In this document: piece after piece, positions 34,001-45,929 of the stretch | Layout: each line of letters opens with the position of its first letter | How positions within the stretch are numbered: the stretch's first letter is position 1 | Assembly: GCF_010183535.1 (NCBI RefSeq) | Contig: NC_071331.1 | Span: 4,650,001 to 4,714,000 of the forward strand | Length of the DNA stretch: 64,000 bases | Source of the DNA: Caenorhabditis remanei | Lineage: Eukaryota > Nematoda > Chromadorea > Rhabditida > Rhabditidae | Reading direction: 5' to 3' | The notes under the pieces: generated by a model | Databases searched by the model: none | What the model was told of the DNA's origin: nothing | The model's input: the letters and a program-made list of their open reading frames with translations, nothing else | Made by a program: the position numbers and the translations under genes

Positions 34001-34621
34001 TGTTCAACTAGGAACGTCAGAGACGGATTTCACAAGTTATGTACATTTCTTGTATCTCACAAGTCAAAACAGTATACCTAACTTCCCAAGCAAAAGTATA
34101 CCTGATCTTTTATAATGTGGACTGTATCCTTGTAAAATATAGGTGATTATAACATTTATTGTTAGACAGCAACAACTATCCGGAATAGCAAAATAGAGCT
34201 TACTAGAAGATATCTGGAACTTTTGGGACAGCAATATTTTGTATCACCAGTTGTGGTTTCGTATATCTCTACTATTCTCTTTCTTACCAGTTTTCCCATA
34301 TATGAAGCTATTAAACTCAGAACCTGAAAACGGAGATGTTTTTCATTATCGTTTCTTTTCATTGGATTGTTTAATTAAAAATGAACTGGCTAATTGATAC
34401 GGTTGCAAAAAAAATCCGTTTCAGATAACCGATGTTATTAATGATATTAATAATTAAGTTATTAATCGGAATATATCTTGAAGTTATCTAAAATATTAGC
34501 TGAAAAATCAAAGTGAAGCACTTTTCCTTATAACTAAAATAACGGTTTCTTCATTCTATCACATGTAGAAGTACATTTCTATTGAACTGAATACTTAGAA
34601 TTCTAACTGCAAAAATATTTG

Positions 34622-34745
34622 CATAGTTGTCAAGGCCCGGCCCGGCCCGAAGGCCCGGGCAAATTGGCGCGAAAGTCAAATTTTCAAATTTTTTCGAATT
34701 TTTTTGAATTTTTTGAATTTTTTCGCGAAAAAGTCAAATTTTCGA
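34622..34745. repeat. Truncated end of a GGCCCGG-family MITE
   Basis: CATAGTTGTCAAGGCCCGGC followed by GGCCCGAAGGCCCGGGC and AT-rich sequence like the family interior. The other terminus is not found. Confidence 0.55.
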
Positions 34746-35332
34746 CTATGATTCAGAACAACTTTCCCCTCAATCAGTAATGAGCTTTATGAAATAGATA
34801 TATGATGTTTTTATGGAATAAGTACTTTATCACGGTGTGACCAATTACGAGTAATATAAATCACCGTTTACCGTTTGGTTTCCGGAAAGAAATGTTTGGT
34901 TCTCTTCAAAGATACACCGAAGTCCATTTTGAAAGACGCGGAAGACAGAAGACGGTAGGAAAAAATTGTCGCATTCAAAGAAAAAGAAATACGAATGCAA
35001 AAATTACCAACGTAATGCTTACTCCAATCGCGGAAAAAAATTAACAGAACAGAGAAAAATGTTTTTTTTTTGAATTTCAATAAACATTTTCGAAATGTTT
35101 TTAAAAACAAGTTTCATTTTTATTGAATTATGTACTTACAGTTAGCACATCATTCTTCATTATTTCAGATTCAAGACGTATTCGAACTTCCCATGTGTTG
35201 ATTTTCAGATTAGACAACCGAGATCCGAGTTTGCGATTTGAGATGTTAGGGTTTTTGGAAACACAACTATACATACACAAAGTTTTTCTATACCCGCAAG
35301 ATGAAACATTTTGTTACATTCTAGAAGCTTAA

Positions 35333-37193
35333 GACGCACTCTCTGACTCGTTCGATCACCCATAGGCACACGAAAAAAGTCGACCATCTCCGATTTGCCT
35401 ATAATTTCGATCAATGATAGTATAAAGTGTTCTCAGTAAATTGGGGTACTTTTTGGCCGGGTCCGTCACCTGGGTACCTAGAAAAATCAAAAATCGATAT
35501 TTCTCGAAAAATTTTCCTGAAGTAGTTAGGAATGAAATCTCAACGGGAAATTAATGTAGACACTATTTTAAGCATTTTTTGTGTTCAGAAGAAAATTCCA
35601 GCTCAACACCTTCATAGTGAAAATTTTGAAAATTCATGAAATTTTCGGGTTTTTTTCATGAAATCGTTTTTATCTCGGCAGGGACACGAGAAGACAGCGT
35701 TTTTTATTTAAAAATCTAAATTTACATAAAATTTGGTATCGGAAACATGTTGTCCCTACTCGTAACTCGGGGACCAAAGAACGGTTTTTGGGAGAAGAAT
35801 GAGAAAAACTTGGATTTTAATTTTCGAGGTCCTCCGGTAAATCATTTTTGATGTTCCAAAACCATGGTTTTTTGTGTTTTTTATTCAATCATGCCATTTT
35901 TCTTCTGTCCCGACACATATTTTGATCATACCACGAAAAAATATTCGAAAAAATTGAATTTTTTGAAATTTTGAAATTTTTTCCAGAATTGAATCATTCG
36001 AACCGAAATATTAAGGATATCAGTATAAAACTAGGAGAACATGACTGGAACATAATTTAGGTTCATGAAACAATTAATTTCCTTTATCGGGTCGTCTGAA
36101 ACTTACGCTTTAATGATGAAATTTAGCGAAATGTTCAACTAGGGAAGTTGATGCAAAGGAACTTTATACTTGCAACGTTATTTGACAGAGGACTGTGTTG
36201 AATATGACAGAAAAAATGAGAAAACGATAAAAATTGACTGATATAGCAAGATTTTCGAAAAAAAAAACTTTTCTGACTTACAAAAAAGGTCAAACTATTG
36301 AACATGTAAAAGTCTAATTTAGTCTTTTTTTCGAAAATCTTGCTATATCAGTCAATTTTTATCGTTTTCTCATTTTTTCTGTCATATTCAACACAGTCCT
36401 CTGTCAAATAACGTTGCAAGTATAAAGTTCCTTTGCATCAACTTCCCTAGTTGAACATTTCGCTAAATTTCATCATTAAAGCGTAAGTTTCAGACGACCC
36501 GATAAAGGAAATTAATTGTTTCATGAACCTAAATTATGTTCCAGTCATGTTCTCCTAGTTTTATACTGATATCCTTAATATTTCTGTTCGAATGATTCAA
36601 TTCTGGAAAAAATTTCAAAATTTCAAAAAATTCAATTTTTTCGAATATTTTTTCGTGGTATGATCAAAATATGTGTCGGGACAGAAGAAAAATGGCATGA
36701 TTGAATAAAAAACACAAAAAACCATGGTTTTGGAACATCAAAAATGATTTACCGGAGGACCTCGAAAATTAAAATCCAAGTTTTTCTCATTCTTCTCCCA
36801 AAAACCGTTCTTTGGTCCCCGAGTTACGAGTAGGGACAACATGTTTCCGATACCAAATTTTATGTAGATTTAGATTTTTAAATAAAAAACGCTGTCTTCT
36901 CGTGCCACTGCCGAGATAAAAACGACTTTACGAAAAAAACCCGAAAATTTCATATATTATTAATTTCCCGTTGAGATTTCATTCCTAACTACTTCAGGAA
37001 AATTTTTCGAAAAATATCGATTTTTTGATTTTCCTAGGTACCCAGGTGATGGACCCGGCCAAAAAGTACCCCAATTTACTGAGAACACTTTATACTATCA
37101 TTGATCGAAATTATAGGCAAATCGGAGATGGTCGACTTTTTTCGTGTGCCTATGGTCAGTTGATCGATGCTCGATCGACTCGGAGAATGCGTC
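35333..37193. mobile_element. Giant near-perfect palindromic element, 1.86 kb, arms about 930 bp
   Basis: The arms run from 35333 inward to about 36262 and from about 36326 to 37193, with a spacer of only about 60 bp. Checkpoints in both arms, inverted: GTATAAAGTGTTCTCAGTAA, TACTTTTTGGCCGGGTCC, GTACCTAG, ACATGTTGTCCCTACTCGTA, CATGGTTTTTTGTG and CTGATATAGCAAGATTTTCG. The ends read GACGCA(C/T)TCTC and both abut TTAA (35329-35332 and 37194-37197), a possible 4-bp target duplication. High arm identity suggests recent origin or gene conversion. No coding frame is convincing. Confidence 0.85.
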
Positions 37194-37248
37194 TTAACAT
37201 CCTTTTCTTGAAACAGTGAACACAGCATCTAATAAAACCCGAAAATTC

Positions 37249-37464
37249 AATACTTGTCAAGGCCAGGACTCGGATAATTGGCGCCAAAAGTCGAATTTTT
37301 TTGAATTTTTCTCCCGAAAAAATTAAATTTTCAGAATTAGAAAACATTCTTATGATTCAGAATTAAAAAAAAAAATTATCAAAAAATATTCTCACATGTT
37401 TGATTTTTGAAAAAATTGGGGGTTTTTTTTATAATCCGGGCTTTGCCGGGCTTTGACAAGTATG
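37249..37464. mobile_element. Member of the GGCCCGG/ATACTTGTCAA MITE family
   Basis: Left end AATACTTGTCAAGGCCAGGA, right end GGGCTTTGACAAGTATG, with the AT-rich, GGCGCCAAAAGTC-bearing interior also seen at 34622. The flanks do not give a clear 8-bp duplication, so it is older or altered at one end. Confidence 0.65.
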
Positions 37465-37726
37465 GAACAAAAAGTATCTGTGGAGAAATTTTCAGAATTG
37501 CTTTGAACGTTTAATTAAAAATTCACCAACTGCTCAAATTTTGACGGTACTCTGAAACAGAGACCGCAAGATGAGGCCGACTCATAAAATTTCTACTTTA
37601 CCTTTCAGTTGTCTAGTTTGTGTGCCTGTTCACTCCAATATCAATTCCTGGGGCATTCCAATACATTACAAACTAATCGGAAAAAAGTTTCATTTTTCAA
37701 AAAAAAACCGATTCTAAATCTACAAA

Positions 37727-40700
37727 TTACAATTTATCAAGATAATTATCAAGGGCTGGAATTCCCTCTTTGAGACCTTTTCGTTTTCTTATATCCGTTA
37801 CAATTTGATTCGGCTTGCTACCAATTTCCAAAGGGTCACCGGGTAGTACCTGCCAATGATCAAACACGCATTGCGGGAATGCTTGTCCACCGGTGTTGGA
37901 TCGGAGATCTGCTGTGAATCCAAACGATTCGTTGACAGGTAGATATGCTTTGACAATGAAAATCGGAGTTCCAATGACTTGAGATTCTTCAATGACAAGG
38001 CCACGTCGCTTGTTGATGACACCGTAGATTCCTGAAAAGAAATCATAAAAAGTAATTTACTAGAGTGACCATTAAGAATTACCTCCTATTACCGGCTCCG
38101 GACACTGAATCTCCACCAGATACACCGGCTCGAGGACTCGTGGCTCTGCAGTCAACTGTGATGCGTAGAACACTCTCCTTGCCGCCGGAATAATCTGAGC
38201 CCCTCCACGATGCATAGAATCCGAGTGGACTGTGACGTCATGGATGTTGAATCTCACACCTCTCAAAGTCTCCTCACAAAGGACACCTTCTCTAGTCGCC
38301 CAACTGAATCCGGCCATCATTGGATCCTTGATATCATTCAAATATTGTACTCCTTTGGTCACATCGAAAAGAAGATTCGGGCCAGTGCCATCTGGACCGA
38401 AGCACCATATCCTCCGGGCTTCCGTAACGTCATAGTTGTACTTCTCTGATAGAATTTTGGCGCGAGATTTGAATTCATCACGGGCGTTAATGACTCCTCC
38501 CTCGATATCATCTGCGAGACCATCTGGCATTGGCTGAGCGGAGCAGTGAAGTCGATTCAGCTTATTTGCAGACTTCGCAAGACAAATCAGGCTAGACTCC
38601 GCTTGAACTGTCTCCCGATACGAAACTACTGGATCCGAAATCTTCAGTGGGATACAAGCATGGTCCTCCTCCAAGTCTTTCAAACAAATCTCCAAATGGA
38701 GCTCCCCGGCTCCAGCGATAATGTGCTCACCGGAAGATTCGAAGGTGCATTGAACCATTGGATCCGACTTGGCTAGTCGCTTGAGTCCTTCCACAAGTTT
38801 TGGTAGATCAGCCGGGTTCTTTGCCTCCACAGCGACACGGACCACCGGGGACACTGAGAATTTCATGACTCGTAAGTTATGAGCGTCCTTAAATGTTGTG
38901 ATGGTACCACCTTTCACAAGGTATTGATCAACTCCAACTAATCCAGCAATATTTCCACACGGGATATCCTCAATACACTCCACAAACCGTCCCATCATGA
39001 TAATCGTTCGTTGGATAGTCTTCTCATACAAGTCATCCTTCTTCCCTGGTACGTAGTTCGGTCCCTGTATCCTTGCCTTCATTCCAGTCGCCACTTTTCC
39101 AGAGAACACTCTTCCAAACGCATAGAATCTTCCCTTGTCAGAAGTCGGCACCATTTTCGAGATGTACATCATAAGGGGACCATTAGGGTCGCAGTTTTTG
39201 ATTGCCAATGCTGCATCGTCATCGTGTGGCCCTTCATATAACATTTCCATTCGGTACTTCTGCGCGGCGACGGGCGATGGAAGATGGAAGGCTATCATTT
39301 GGAGCATGGTGTCACCTGCTGGCAACCACCGTCGCATGAAGGCTTTCAAGAGTGGTTTGCCTTCCAGGTCCTCTTCGTCGTAGTCAAGCTTGATGGAAAG
39401 TTTTTTCACGAGCTCCTGGATCTTTTCTTTCTTTACATTCATGATGGCATCGAAAACCATGAGTATTGGTTCAAGCACAAATTGATTGAATCCTCGTTTG
39501 CTGCTATCATCGGTTTTGGTACAGCTCCACTTTTTCGTGGTAGGGTTGAAGAATCGGTCTCCCCACAGGTTTTTCATCAGTTTGTCGACCTGAAAATTTA
39601 CTTTTTTGATTGGATTCCGGCTGTTTTACAGATAAATTCCGAGTTTTTTGAGAAAACGCGTCAAAGGCGCGCCAGACGGTTTGGTTTTGACTTTTCCATA
39701 GATTATTTTGGGATTTGAGTCAAAATTTTCACATATCTGTCGCAAAATTGATGAATTTATGATGACCAAAACTTCTAATTTTTTCTCGGCTGGCGCACCT
39801 TAGCCGCGTTTTGCTGAAAATCAGCATTTTATATAGGATAATGAATTAGACCTTCTCAAATTGATAGAATACTGCAGAAAATCACAGTTGTAGAAAACGC
39901 GTCGAAGGTGCGCCAGACTTGATGGATTTTTTATTTTTTTTCGAGCGATAATTCGGGTGTTTGACCTATTTCCAGTAAGTTTTCAACAAATTTCGACTCT
40001 TTTACAGCTAAAAGTATGTCGATTAGATTTTGGCGCACTTTGGGCATCACTGATACCAGAGCTGAATCGAAATTGCGGAAGGCAAAATTCCGCTCATCCC
40101 AGAACCCTACCTGAACTCCAAACTTGTCAGCGTACATCTCCGAGAACTGCTTCAACGTGAACGCCCATCCATGGAGACCAGATCCAAACCCAACATTTCC
40201 AGTCGATGGGTCTACCATAACTGGGCCCATTGGACCATCATCATCCAAATAGGTGGCGATGATCACATTGACATTCTCCACTATCCGTCGGAACGTTTGA
40301 TACATCTCCTCGGCTCCCAGCTGCAATTCTAGAAGAGCTCGATCCATCTTGTTCATGAACAATATCGGCTTGATTCTCTCGGCAATCGCCTGCCGTAGAA
40401 CGGTCTCCGTCTGAACACAAACTCCGGATACACAGTCCACCACTACCATAGCTCCGTCAGTGACTCGAAGCGCCGCGGTGACTTCAGATGAGAAGTCGAC
40501 GTGGCCTGGAGAGTCGATGAGGTTGATCAGGAAACCGTTGAACTTTTCGGGTTTTCCGTTGACTTCAATGGTTTCACATTGTTGTTCCCCTTGGACAAAG
40601 TCTAGATCCTTTTTGTCGAGCTCGAAGAATAGGGAGATGGCGCTGGAAAAAAATGTAAATATAAGATTATGGGTTCGTCTATATGATTGTGTCATTACTA

Positions 40701-42405
40701 AAAATTGCATGCCCTAATCTTTCAAAATAATATTGTTACCGTATAATTTTGCATTCGACCTCCCCAACTTACGTCGACTTGATCGTAATACACCTCTCCT
40801 GCTCATCCTTCCTTGTGTCCGTAAATCTCGCTTCACCGGCTTTCGACTCCGCGATAATACCCGCCTTGGACACGAGGGAATCCGTCAAAGTAGACTTTCC
40901 ATGGTCCACATGAGCGATGACGGCCATGTTACGGATATTCCGTCTCCGGTCCATCAGGGAGCGTATCTCATCGGCGGTGAAGTTGACCTGGAAAAAGAGG
41001 AACATGAAAATGTGAGGTAGATATTAGCTCGCTTCGATAGAGCGCGGTTGTAAGACGTGTCTCGTGCTGATGCGATCCAAAAAATTGTGTTCCATTAATA
41101 TTGCGGCAGTAATATGCAAGGTAAGTGTGCTATCTATAAGTGGACTATATGAAAGTCAGAAAATTTGAGTTTTCGTCAATAATTTTTTCCGTTTTTATCT
41201 GTGAATATCAGAAAACTTATTTTGGGTGAAATGTTGCTTCCGTCGACTTTTTTTGACTTTTTTGAGTTTTTCAAGAAAAAAAAAAGTAAAAAGTAGACAA
41301 GAATGTTTCGGAAATTGCCGAAAACCACGCCCATTTCCTGCGGCAGTGCTATTGAAAAACTCAAAAACCTTATATTTCTGTATCTACATTTCAAAATGGT
41401 TTTTTTTTCGGAATTTGTTTACGATGCAATAGAAAAACTTTAAAAAACCAATAAAACAAGTTGTCAAAATAATTTTGGAAAATCTTTTAATTTTAAAAGC
41501 ATGTCACAATGTCAGCACGATGAAGAATGAATGCAAGTTGTGAAATTGTTTTGTTTGGTTAAAATAAATTCCGAAACTATCTCAAACGGAGCAACTCAAC
41601 GTCGAACATGACACTGTTTCTGGTATTCTTGATACAGTAACGTACGGTACTAACACCAAATAAAATAGTATGTTCACAATGAGCTAAGCCTACCTCTGCA
41701 TATATTGATAACCGGGTTACAACTTGTGGTGACGGTGAAATTAGAGCTCTTACTGGAGAGACCTAGCGAAATAAAAAATTGCTCCCGAATTAAAAAATAT
41801 ATTGGAAACAGTAAAACCCTATATGGCTTGAAACCAACATTGTTTAATCCTGGTAACGTGGTTAACAACTTTTGAGACTAAAAGAATAGACTGGCATCAT
41901 TGCGCTAGAATTACCTATGCGCTGGTCTAAAAATGACAGAGAGCCGTTTTTCCCGAAAATCAAATTCTTTGTGAAAGCGAAAAATTTGAAACAATGAACT
42001 GCCCAAAAATGTGTTGCAACAATCTTTTTCAGTTTTCAGAAGAGTCAACACAAAAGGAAAACACAAACAAAAAATTTAACAGTTTTCGGAATTTTTTTTA
42101 GTTTTGAAAGACTGTCGCGATGCTACTTATTACCCCACACTCCGCGCTAATGGGCTCCATACAAAAAAAGTGTCAACAACAAAAATAAAACTATTGGTTT
42201 ATTCTAGTCACCGTAGGAAAATTGAAATAATAGGAAAATTATTATCTCCGTGTCAAGAAAGCCAAAAAAAAATGTAAACAGGTGAACGTTCGATTGAAAC
42301 CTCACCCCAAAAAAATTATAAATTTACTGTTTGAAACAGGGGTTATCTTTAAAAAATTTTGGAATGCCCATTACTGGTTTGATGGGATAAATAGACACTC
42401 ACCAT
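37727..42405 (-). CDS. eef-2: Translation elongation factor 2 (eEF2)
   Basis: Five coding segments join in frame on the minus strand: 42405-42403 (ATG only), 40987-40773, 40642-40111, 39589-38083 and 38031-37727. They give 853 residues, about the usual eEF2 length. Domain landmarks are present: P-loop AHVDHGKST (26-34), the conserved threonines in [10 protein letters not shown] (about 54-63), [46 protein letters not shown], and the diphthamide-region histidine in [14 protein letters not shown]. eEF2 is the cytosolic GTPase that translocates the ribosome. All GTPase motifs are intact, so the protein is probably active. Some normally invariant positions differ from what I recall of the worm protein (for example [24 protein letters not shown]), which suggests a duplicated, diverging paralogue rather than the sole copy. 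Intron 1 (40988-42402) follows the ATG directly. Confidence 0.95.
39640..40045. repeat. Repeated GGCGCGCCAGAC modules in an eEF2 intron
   Basis: The 521-bp intron 39590-40110 holds GAAAACGCGTCAAAGGCGCG then CCAGAC (about 39651) and a near copy GAAAACGCGTCGAAGGTGCG then CCAGACT (about 39894). An inverted relative, CGGCTGGCGCACCTTAGCCG, lies near 39786. Related CTGGCGCG or CTGGTGCG motifs appear near 42750, 42943 and 43058. They look like one dispersed GC-rich repeat; function unknown. Confidence 0.55.
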
Positions 42406-44086
42406 GTTCCCTTCTCTTGCAGCTATCTCTTTTCAGCTACACACGAGAAACAGGTCGGTGAGAAAAGCGGTGAGACACAGACTGAATTCGAATCAAATCG
42501 TCAGACACTGAAAATTAAAACCAAACACAATTTTTCTAAGACAGTAAAAAAAAGAACTCCCATCATCAAAAATTTCTCTCAATAAATATGTTTTCCTTCT
42601 CCGATAACACATATGAAATATTGCGAAATTTTGCATGCGAGGTTGCAAGGGGGGAACAGAACAACACAAGGGTGTAACATTTCGTCACTGACCAAACAAC
42701 TAGTTTATTTATTTTTCAGAGCGAGAGGAGAGGGGTGTCTACGTCATCTGGCGCGCCTTGAACGCCTGTCCCAGAGGGAGGAGAGGGCGGACATCAGGAT
42801 ACACAGACATGCGTGCGAAGAGATGGGAAGAGCGGTGTTTGTTTGGTATGTATTTGAAATGTCTCCATTTGAAATGTAAGTAGGTCAGCGATTGTTATTT
42901 GAGTTTTGATGTTTTCTTGAAAAAGGAATTTTTCAAAAGTCTGGTGCGCCTGCGGCGCGACTTAGTGCTTTTTGAAACCTGAAATGCAGTATTTAGTGCA
43001 ACCAATGGGATGCGGTAGACATAGGGACAAACAGATAAGTTTGCTGTCAAAGCTGTCTGGCGTGTTTTTGACGCGATCGAGATTTTCGATTTTGTGTAGT
43101 AAAAAGCTGAACATTTAATTGGATTTCTGATGAATGAGCTTAAAAACATTATATACGAATGGTGAAGTTTTGTTTTGAACTACATAAAATAACAAACAAG
43201 ATGTCATTGATAATGTGGATTGTGTTTTGTAAACTAAAGTTCTTGCAACGGGAAAAATCAATTATACCAAGGTGGGAGGAAAATTGAGTTGAAAATGTAA
43301 AACAAATAAAGAAAAAAAAATTTAACGTGATAGGACTCACATTTGAGAATACGAGATTCTAACAAGATTGAGATCTTAGTAAGTTCTGATATTAAAATTT
43401 CTTATAATAATTCATTTGAACCATCCATGAAACAATTAAAGAAAAAATGTATTTATAGAAAAAAGTGCTCATGGCGAAACAGAAGAAATTGCCAAAAAAA
43501 ACTTGAATATCGCTAATCGAACTTTTAAACTGTTTCAGCAGCTAATTATATTTGATTGATGGATCTCTAGTTAGTATTTACTATCAATAATTTTCTCGTT
43601 ATTCAATACCCATTTCACTTCCGTTTCAATAAATTAAATACTACGATAAGACAGGAGCGTGGTTGATATCTGAATTTGATCAATTTTCTCCCATTTCAAC
43701 AATTTAGTTTTTATTATGTTTGTTGGGATTTGTATAAAATCTTTTTCTTCAGTTCTCAATTGAAGTAACCCTCGTTTTTATTAATCAGTACGATTACAAG
43801 TGATGTGTTGTTGTCGTGTTTTTTTTTACGTTTTTGAATTTGCTAAACCAGTTGGGATATCGACTATCTTACGATTTTCTGTTTTATAATTGTGGTAAAA
43901 TTGATTAGAACCAAAATTTTTGATAATGAAGGTTAGATTTTGAACTTTAAATTCTTTTATTAGGTATTGATGTAAAACTTTTTTTCAAACTTCTCTTATT
44001 TTTGACAACTAGATATAATCATTAGTTGGAAAAACTTACGAGTTTTCCTCAATCTTGTACGGAGTGTGTACTTTAAAAATTTTTGT
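42406..44086. other. eEF2 upstream region and intergenic DNA
   Basis: The first about 100 bp hold the eEF2 5' untranslated sequence (AAGGGAAC before the ATG). The stretch 42715-42850 is unusually GC-rich for the window and lies opposite an open frame, but it lacks splice sites or a recognisable domain; it may be promoter or repeat DNA. From 43150 on the sequence is AT-rich without a supported gene. Confidence 0.4.
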
Positions 44087-44094
44087 GTTTCAAC

Positions 44095-44226
44095 CAGAGT
44101 TGCGCGGAATTGATTTTTTCTAAAACGGAAGTCGGAAGTAAAATTTTGAAAACGGAAGTCGGAAGTGAAAAAACAACCCGGAAGTCGGAAGTCGAAAGTC
44201 GGAAGTCGGAATTCCACGCAACTCTG
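44095..44226. mobile_element. hAT-like MITE of the CAGAGTTG family, 132 bp
   Basis: Inverted ends CAGAGTTGCGCGGAATT and complement, with CGGAAGTCGGAAGT repeats inside. Exact 8-bp duplication GTTTCAAC at 44087-44094 and 44227-44234. This is the cleanest of the three family members in the window. Confidence 0.92.
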
Positions 44227-44234
44227 GTTTCAAC

Positions 44235-45558
44235 GTGATGAGGAAAACTGATTGCATCCAATATCTATTGCGAAATTCCATCTATTGCGAAACTTTCAAA
44301 TGTGTTCAATTACTTGTTAACACAACAGGTTATCTTCGTGTTTCTAAAGCAAGTACTGTTTTATCTATTTCATTTTAAAGAAGATCTGCCATAGTTATTC
44401 TGAATTTGGAGAGTCAGACCCATCATTTGGATCTATCGAATCAAAAACTTCACAATCGGAAGAGACAGTGAATTTTTTTTTAATTGAACTGTAAAACTTG
44501 TTTCTAGAAACATGTAATTCATTATTTTTGCGGATTATTCAGTTGAATTACCAGAAAACCGTTAAAACACTTCAGGATTCCGATTAAAAATGTTTGATTC
44601 GTTCATCGCTATGTACTGCACTGCCACACTAAATTAAATGAAATGGCTACTGTTATCACTATAGGTTTTCAATGCGTAATACTACTCATTATTATTGGCA
44701 CAACTTATTTTTTGATCCATTGAACAAGAACAAATGCAATTTATTATTACGCTTTAAGTTTGATATATTTCAGACTTTTATGAAACTGCTAATGTTTTCA
44801 GCACAACTGGTACTAATGATTCATTCCTGTATTTTATAAATTTTAGATTTCACGGTGATCATAAAAATATTCACTAGCATCTGTATCGATGTCAGATTCT
44901 TTTGTAAATTGAGCTTTGCAATTAACCAAAAACTGTATCAGAAAAAACTGAATACTGTTTCATTTTGTGGTTTTTTATATCTTTCGAAACTCAAGATCGT
45001 TTTTGTTAACACACATATAATGGATTAATTATTATAATTATTGTTTATTTACCCATTCTCGATACGCGAAGGTTAACCAGTAAAATACAATAAACAAAAA
45101 GAAAATGCAATAAATAGATCAGGGGCAGCCAAGTTAAGAAATGTGACACGGATGTGTGCTGAAGAAGTGCGTAATGAACGAATGATTATTTGATATCAAA
45201 CTATTGGAACAGTTAAGATAGTGTTGTTGTTGGAAAGACCATTCTTTATGCGGATGGGTCTTCTTGAACATTCTTTTTTCTCTGAATCAATTTCAAATAG
45301 AAAACGAACCTTTTTCTTCAGTTTCTGTAGATTTTTTATATGTTTAAAAAAAACAAAGGGGTATTTTTTATTTTGCCTTACAATTGAAAACATAATAAAA
45401 CAGCAACTATGTGTGAGGTATGACACAGTATTTTTTTCGAATTTGAAACATACTTCGTAGTTATGTGTTGAATTTGGAGAAGGTCACCGTTAACTGGCTA
45501 TTCGATGTTTTTGATTTAGATATCCCAAAATAGTTTTGTTATTGAAAGTAAAGGGTTG
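44235..45558. other. AT-rich intergenic DNA
   Basis: No gene supported. TGAAACAG/CTGTTTCA motifs are again present (near 44952). Short frames near 45200-45460 on both strands overlap each other and have no domain or splice support. Confidence 0.4.
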
Positions 45559-45566
45559 GCTGGCAG

Positions 45567-45797
45567 CAAGGCTATCGTACGGCCGGCCGCGGCATTTCTT
45601 GAAAATTTCAAAAAGCCGCGGGCGGCCCAAGAAAGTTTTGGCACCAGTGGGGAACCCTGGTGGTCAGACTGGTACCAAAAAGTCAGAAATATATGAATGC
45701 ATGTTTTCAGTTGAAACTCTAGAAAGAAGTTGCTGTTTGAGATTTTCAGGAAAAAGCCGCGGCCCTTCACGGTCGGCCGCTATTTTTAAAAGCCTTG
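45567..45797. mobile_element. hAT-like MITE related to the B-box-bearing element, 231 bp
   Basis: Ends CAAGGCTATCG and AGCCTTG, CGGCCGGCCGCGGC arms, and one degenerate copy of the unit (AAGTTTTGGCACCAGTGGGG, then ACTGGTACCAAAAAGTC) identify it as kin of 6043-7217. Flanks GCTGGCAG (45559-45566) and GCTGGCTG (45798-45805) match at 7 of 8 bases. Confidence 0.82.
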
Positions 45798-45799
45798 GC

Positions 45800-45925
45800 T
45801 GGCTGGGAAGAAGACGTCGTAAGGATTCTGAATCTGATTCAAAAATTTTTCAGTGTCAAAGTGGACCGAGAGGCCAGTTTACAGAAAAAAGTTGTGGAGA
45901 ACTACCAGTCTAACAAAATGAGATT
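45800..45925 (+). pseudogene. Possible exon remnant beside the MITE
   Basis: A plus-strand frame reads through GWEEDVVRILNLIQKFFSVK and VDREASLQKKVVENYQSNK to a TAG at about 45928, with a TTTTTCAG acceptor-like site at about 45853. Charged, heptad-like composition looks coding. No start or upstream exon was found, and the MITE inserted just before it. It may be the last exon of a broken gene, or chance. I recognise no family. Confidence 0.25.
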
Positions 45926-45929
45926 TTAG

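Larger units (their letters stand above)
33155..35328. other. Intergenic region with short palindromes
   Basis: No gene supported. It contains the hairpin at 33955-34000, a truncated GGCCCGG MITE end (34622 to about 34745), relatives of the 31.3 kb sequence (34085-34240) and TGAAACAG motifs. Confidence 0.4.

Noticed and set aside
38210..39718. Plus-strand frames inside the eEF2 exons
   Set aside because: Shadows of a highly conserved minus-strand coding sequence.
42613..42879. 88-residue plus-strand frame in GC-rich DNA
   Set aside because: It lies in the upstream region of the eEF2 gene and contains a dispersed GCGCGCC motif; no splice or domain support.
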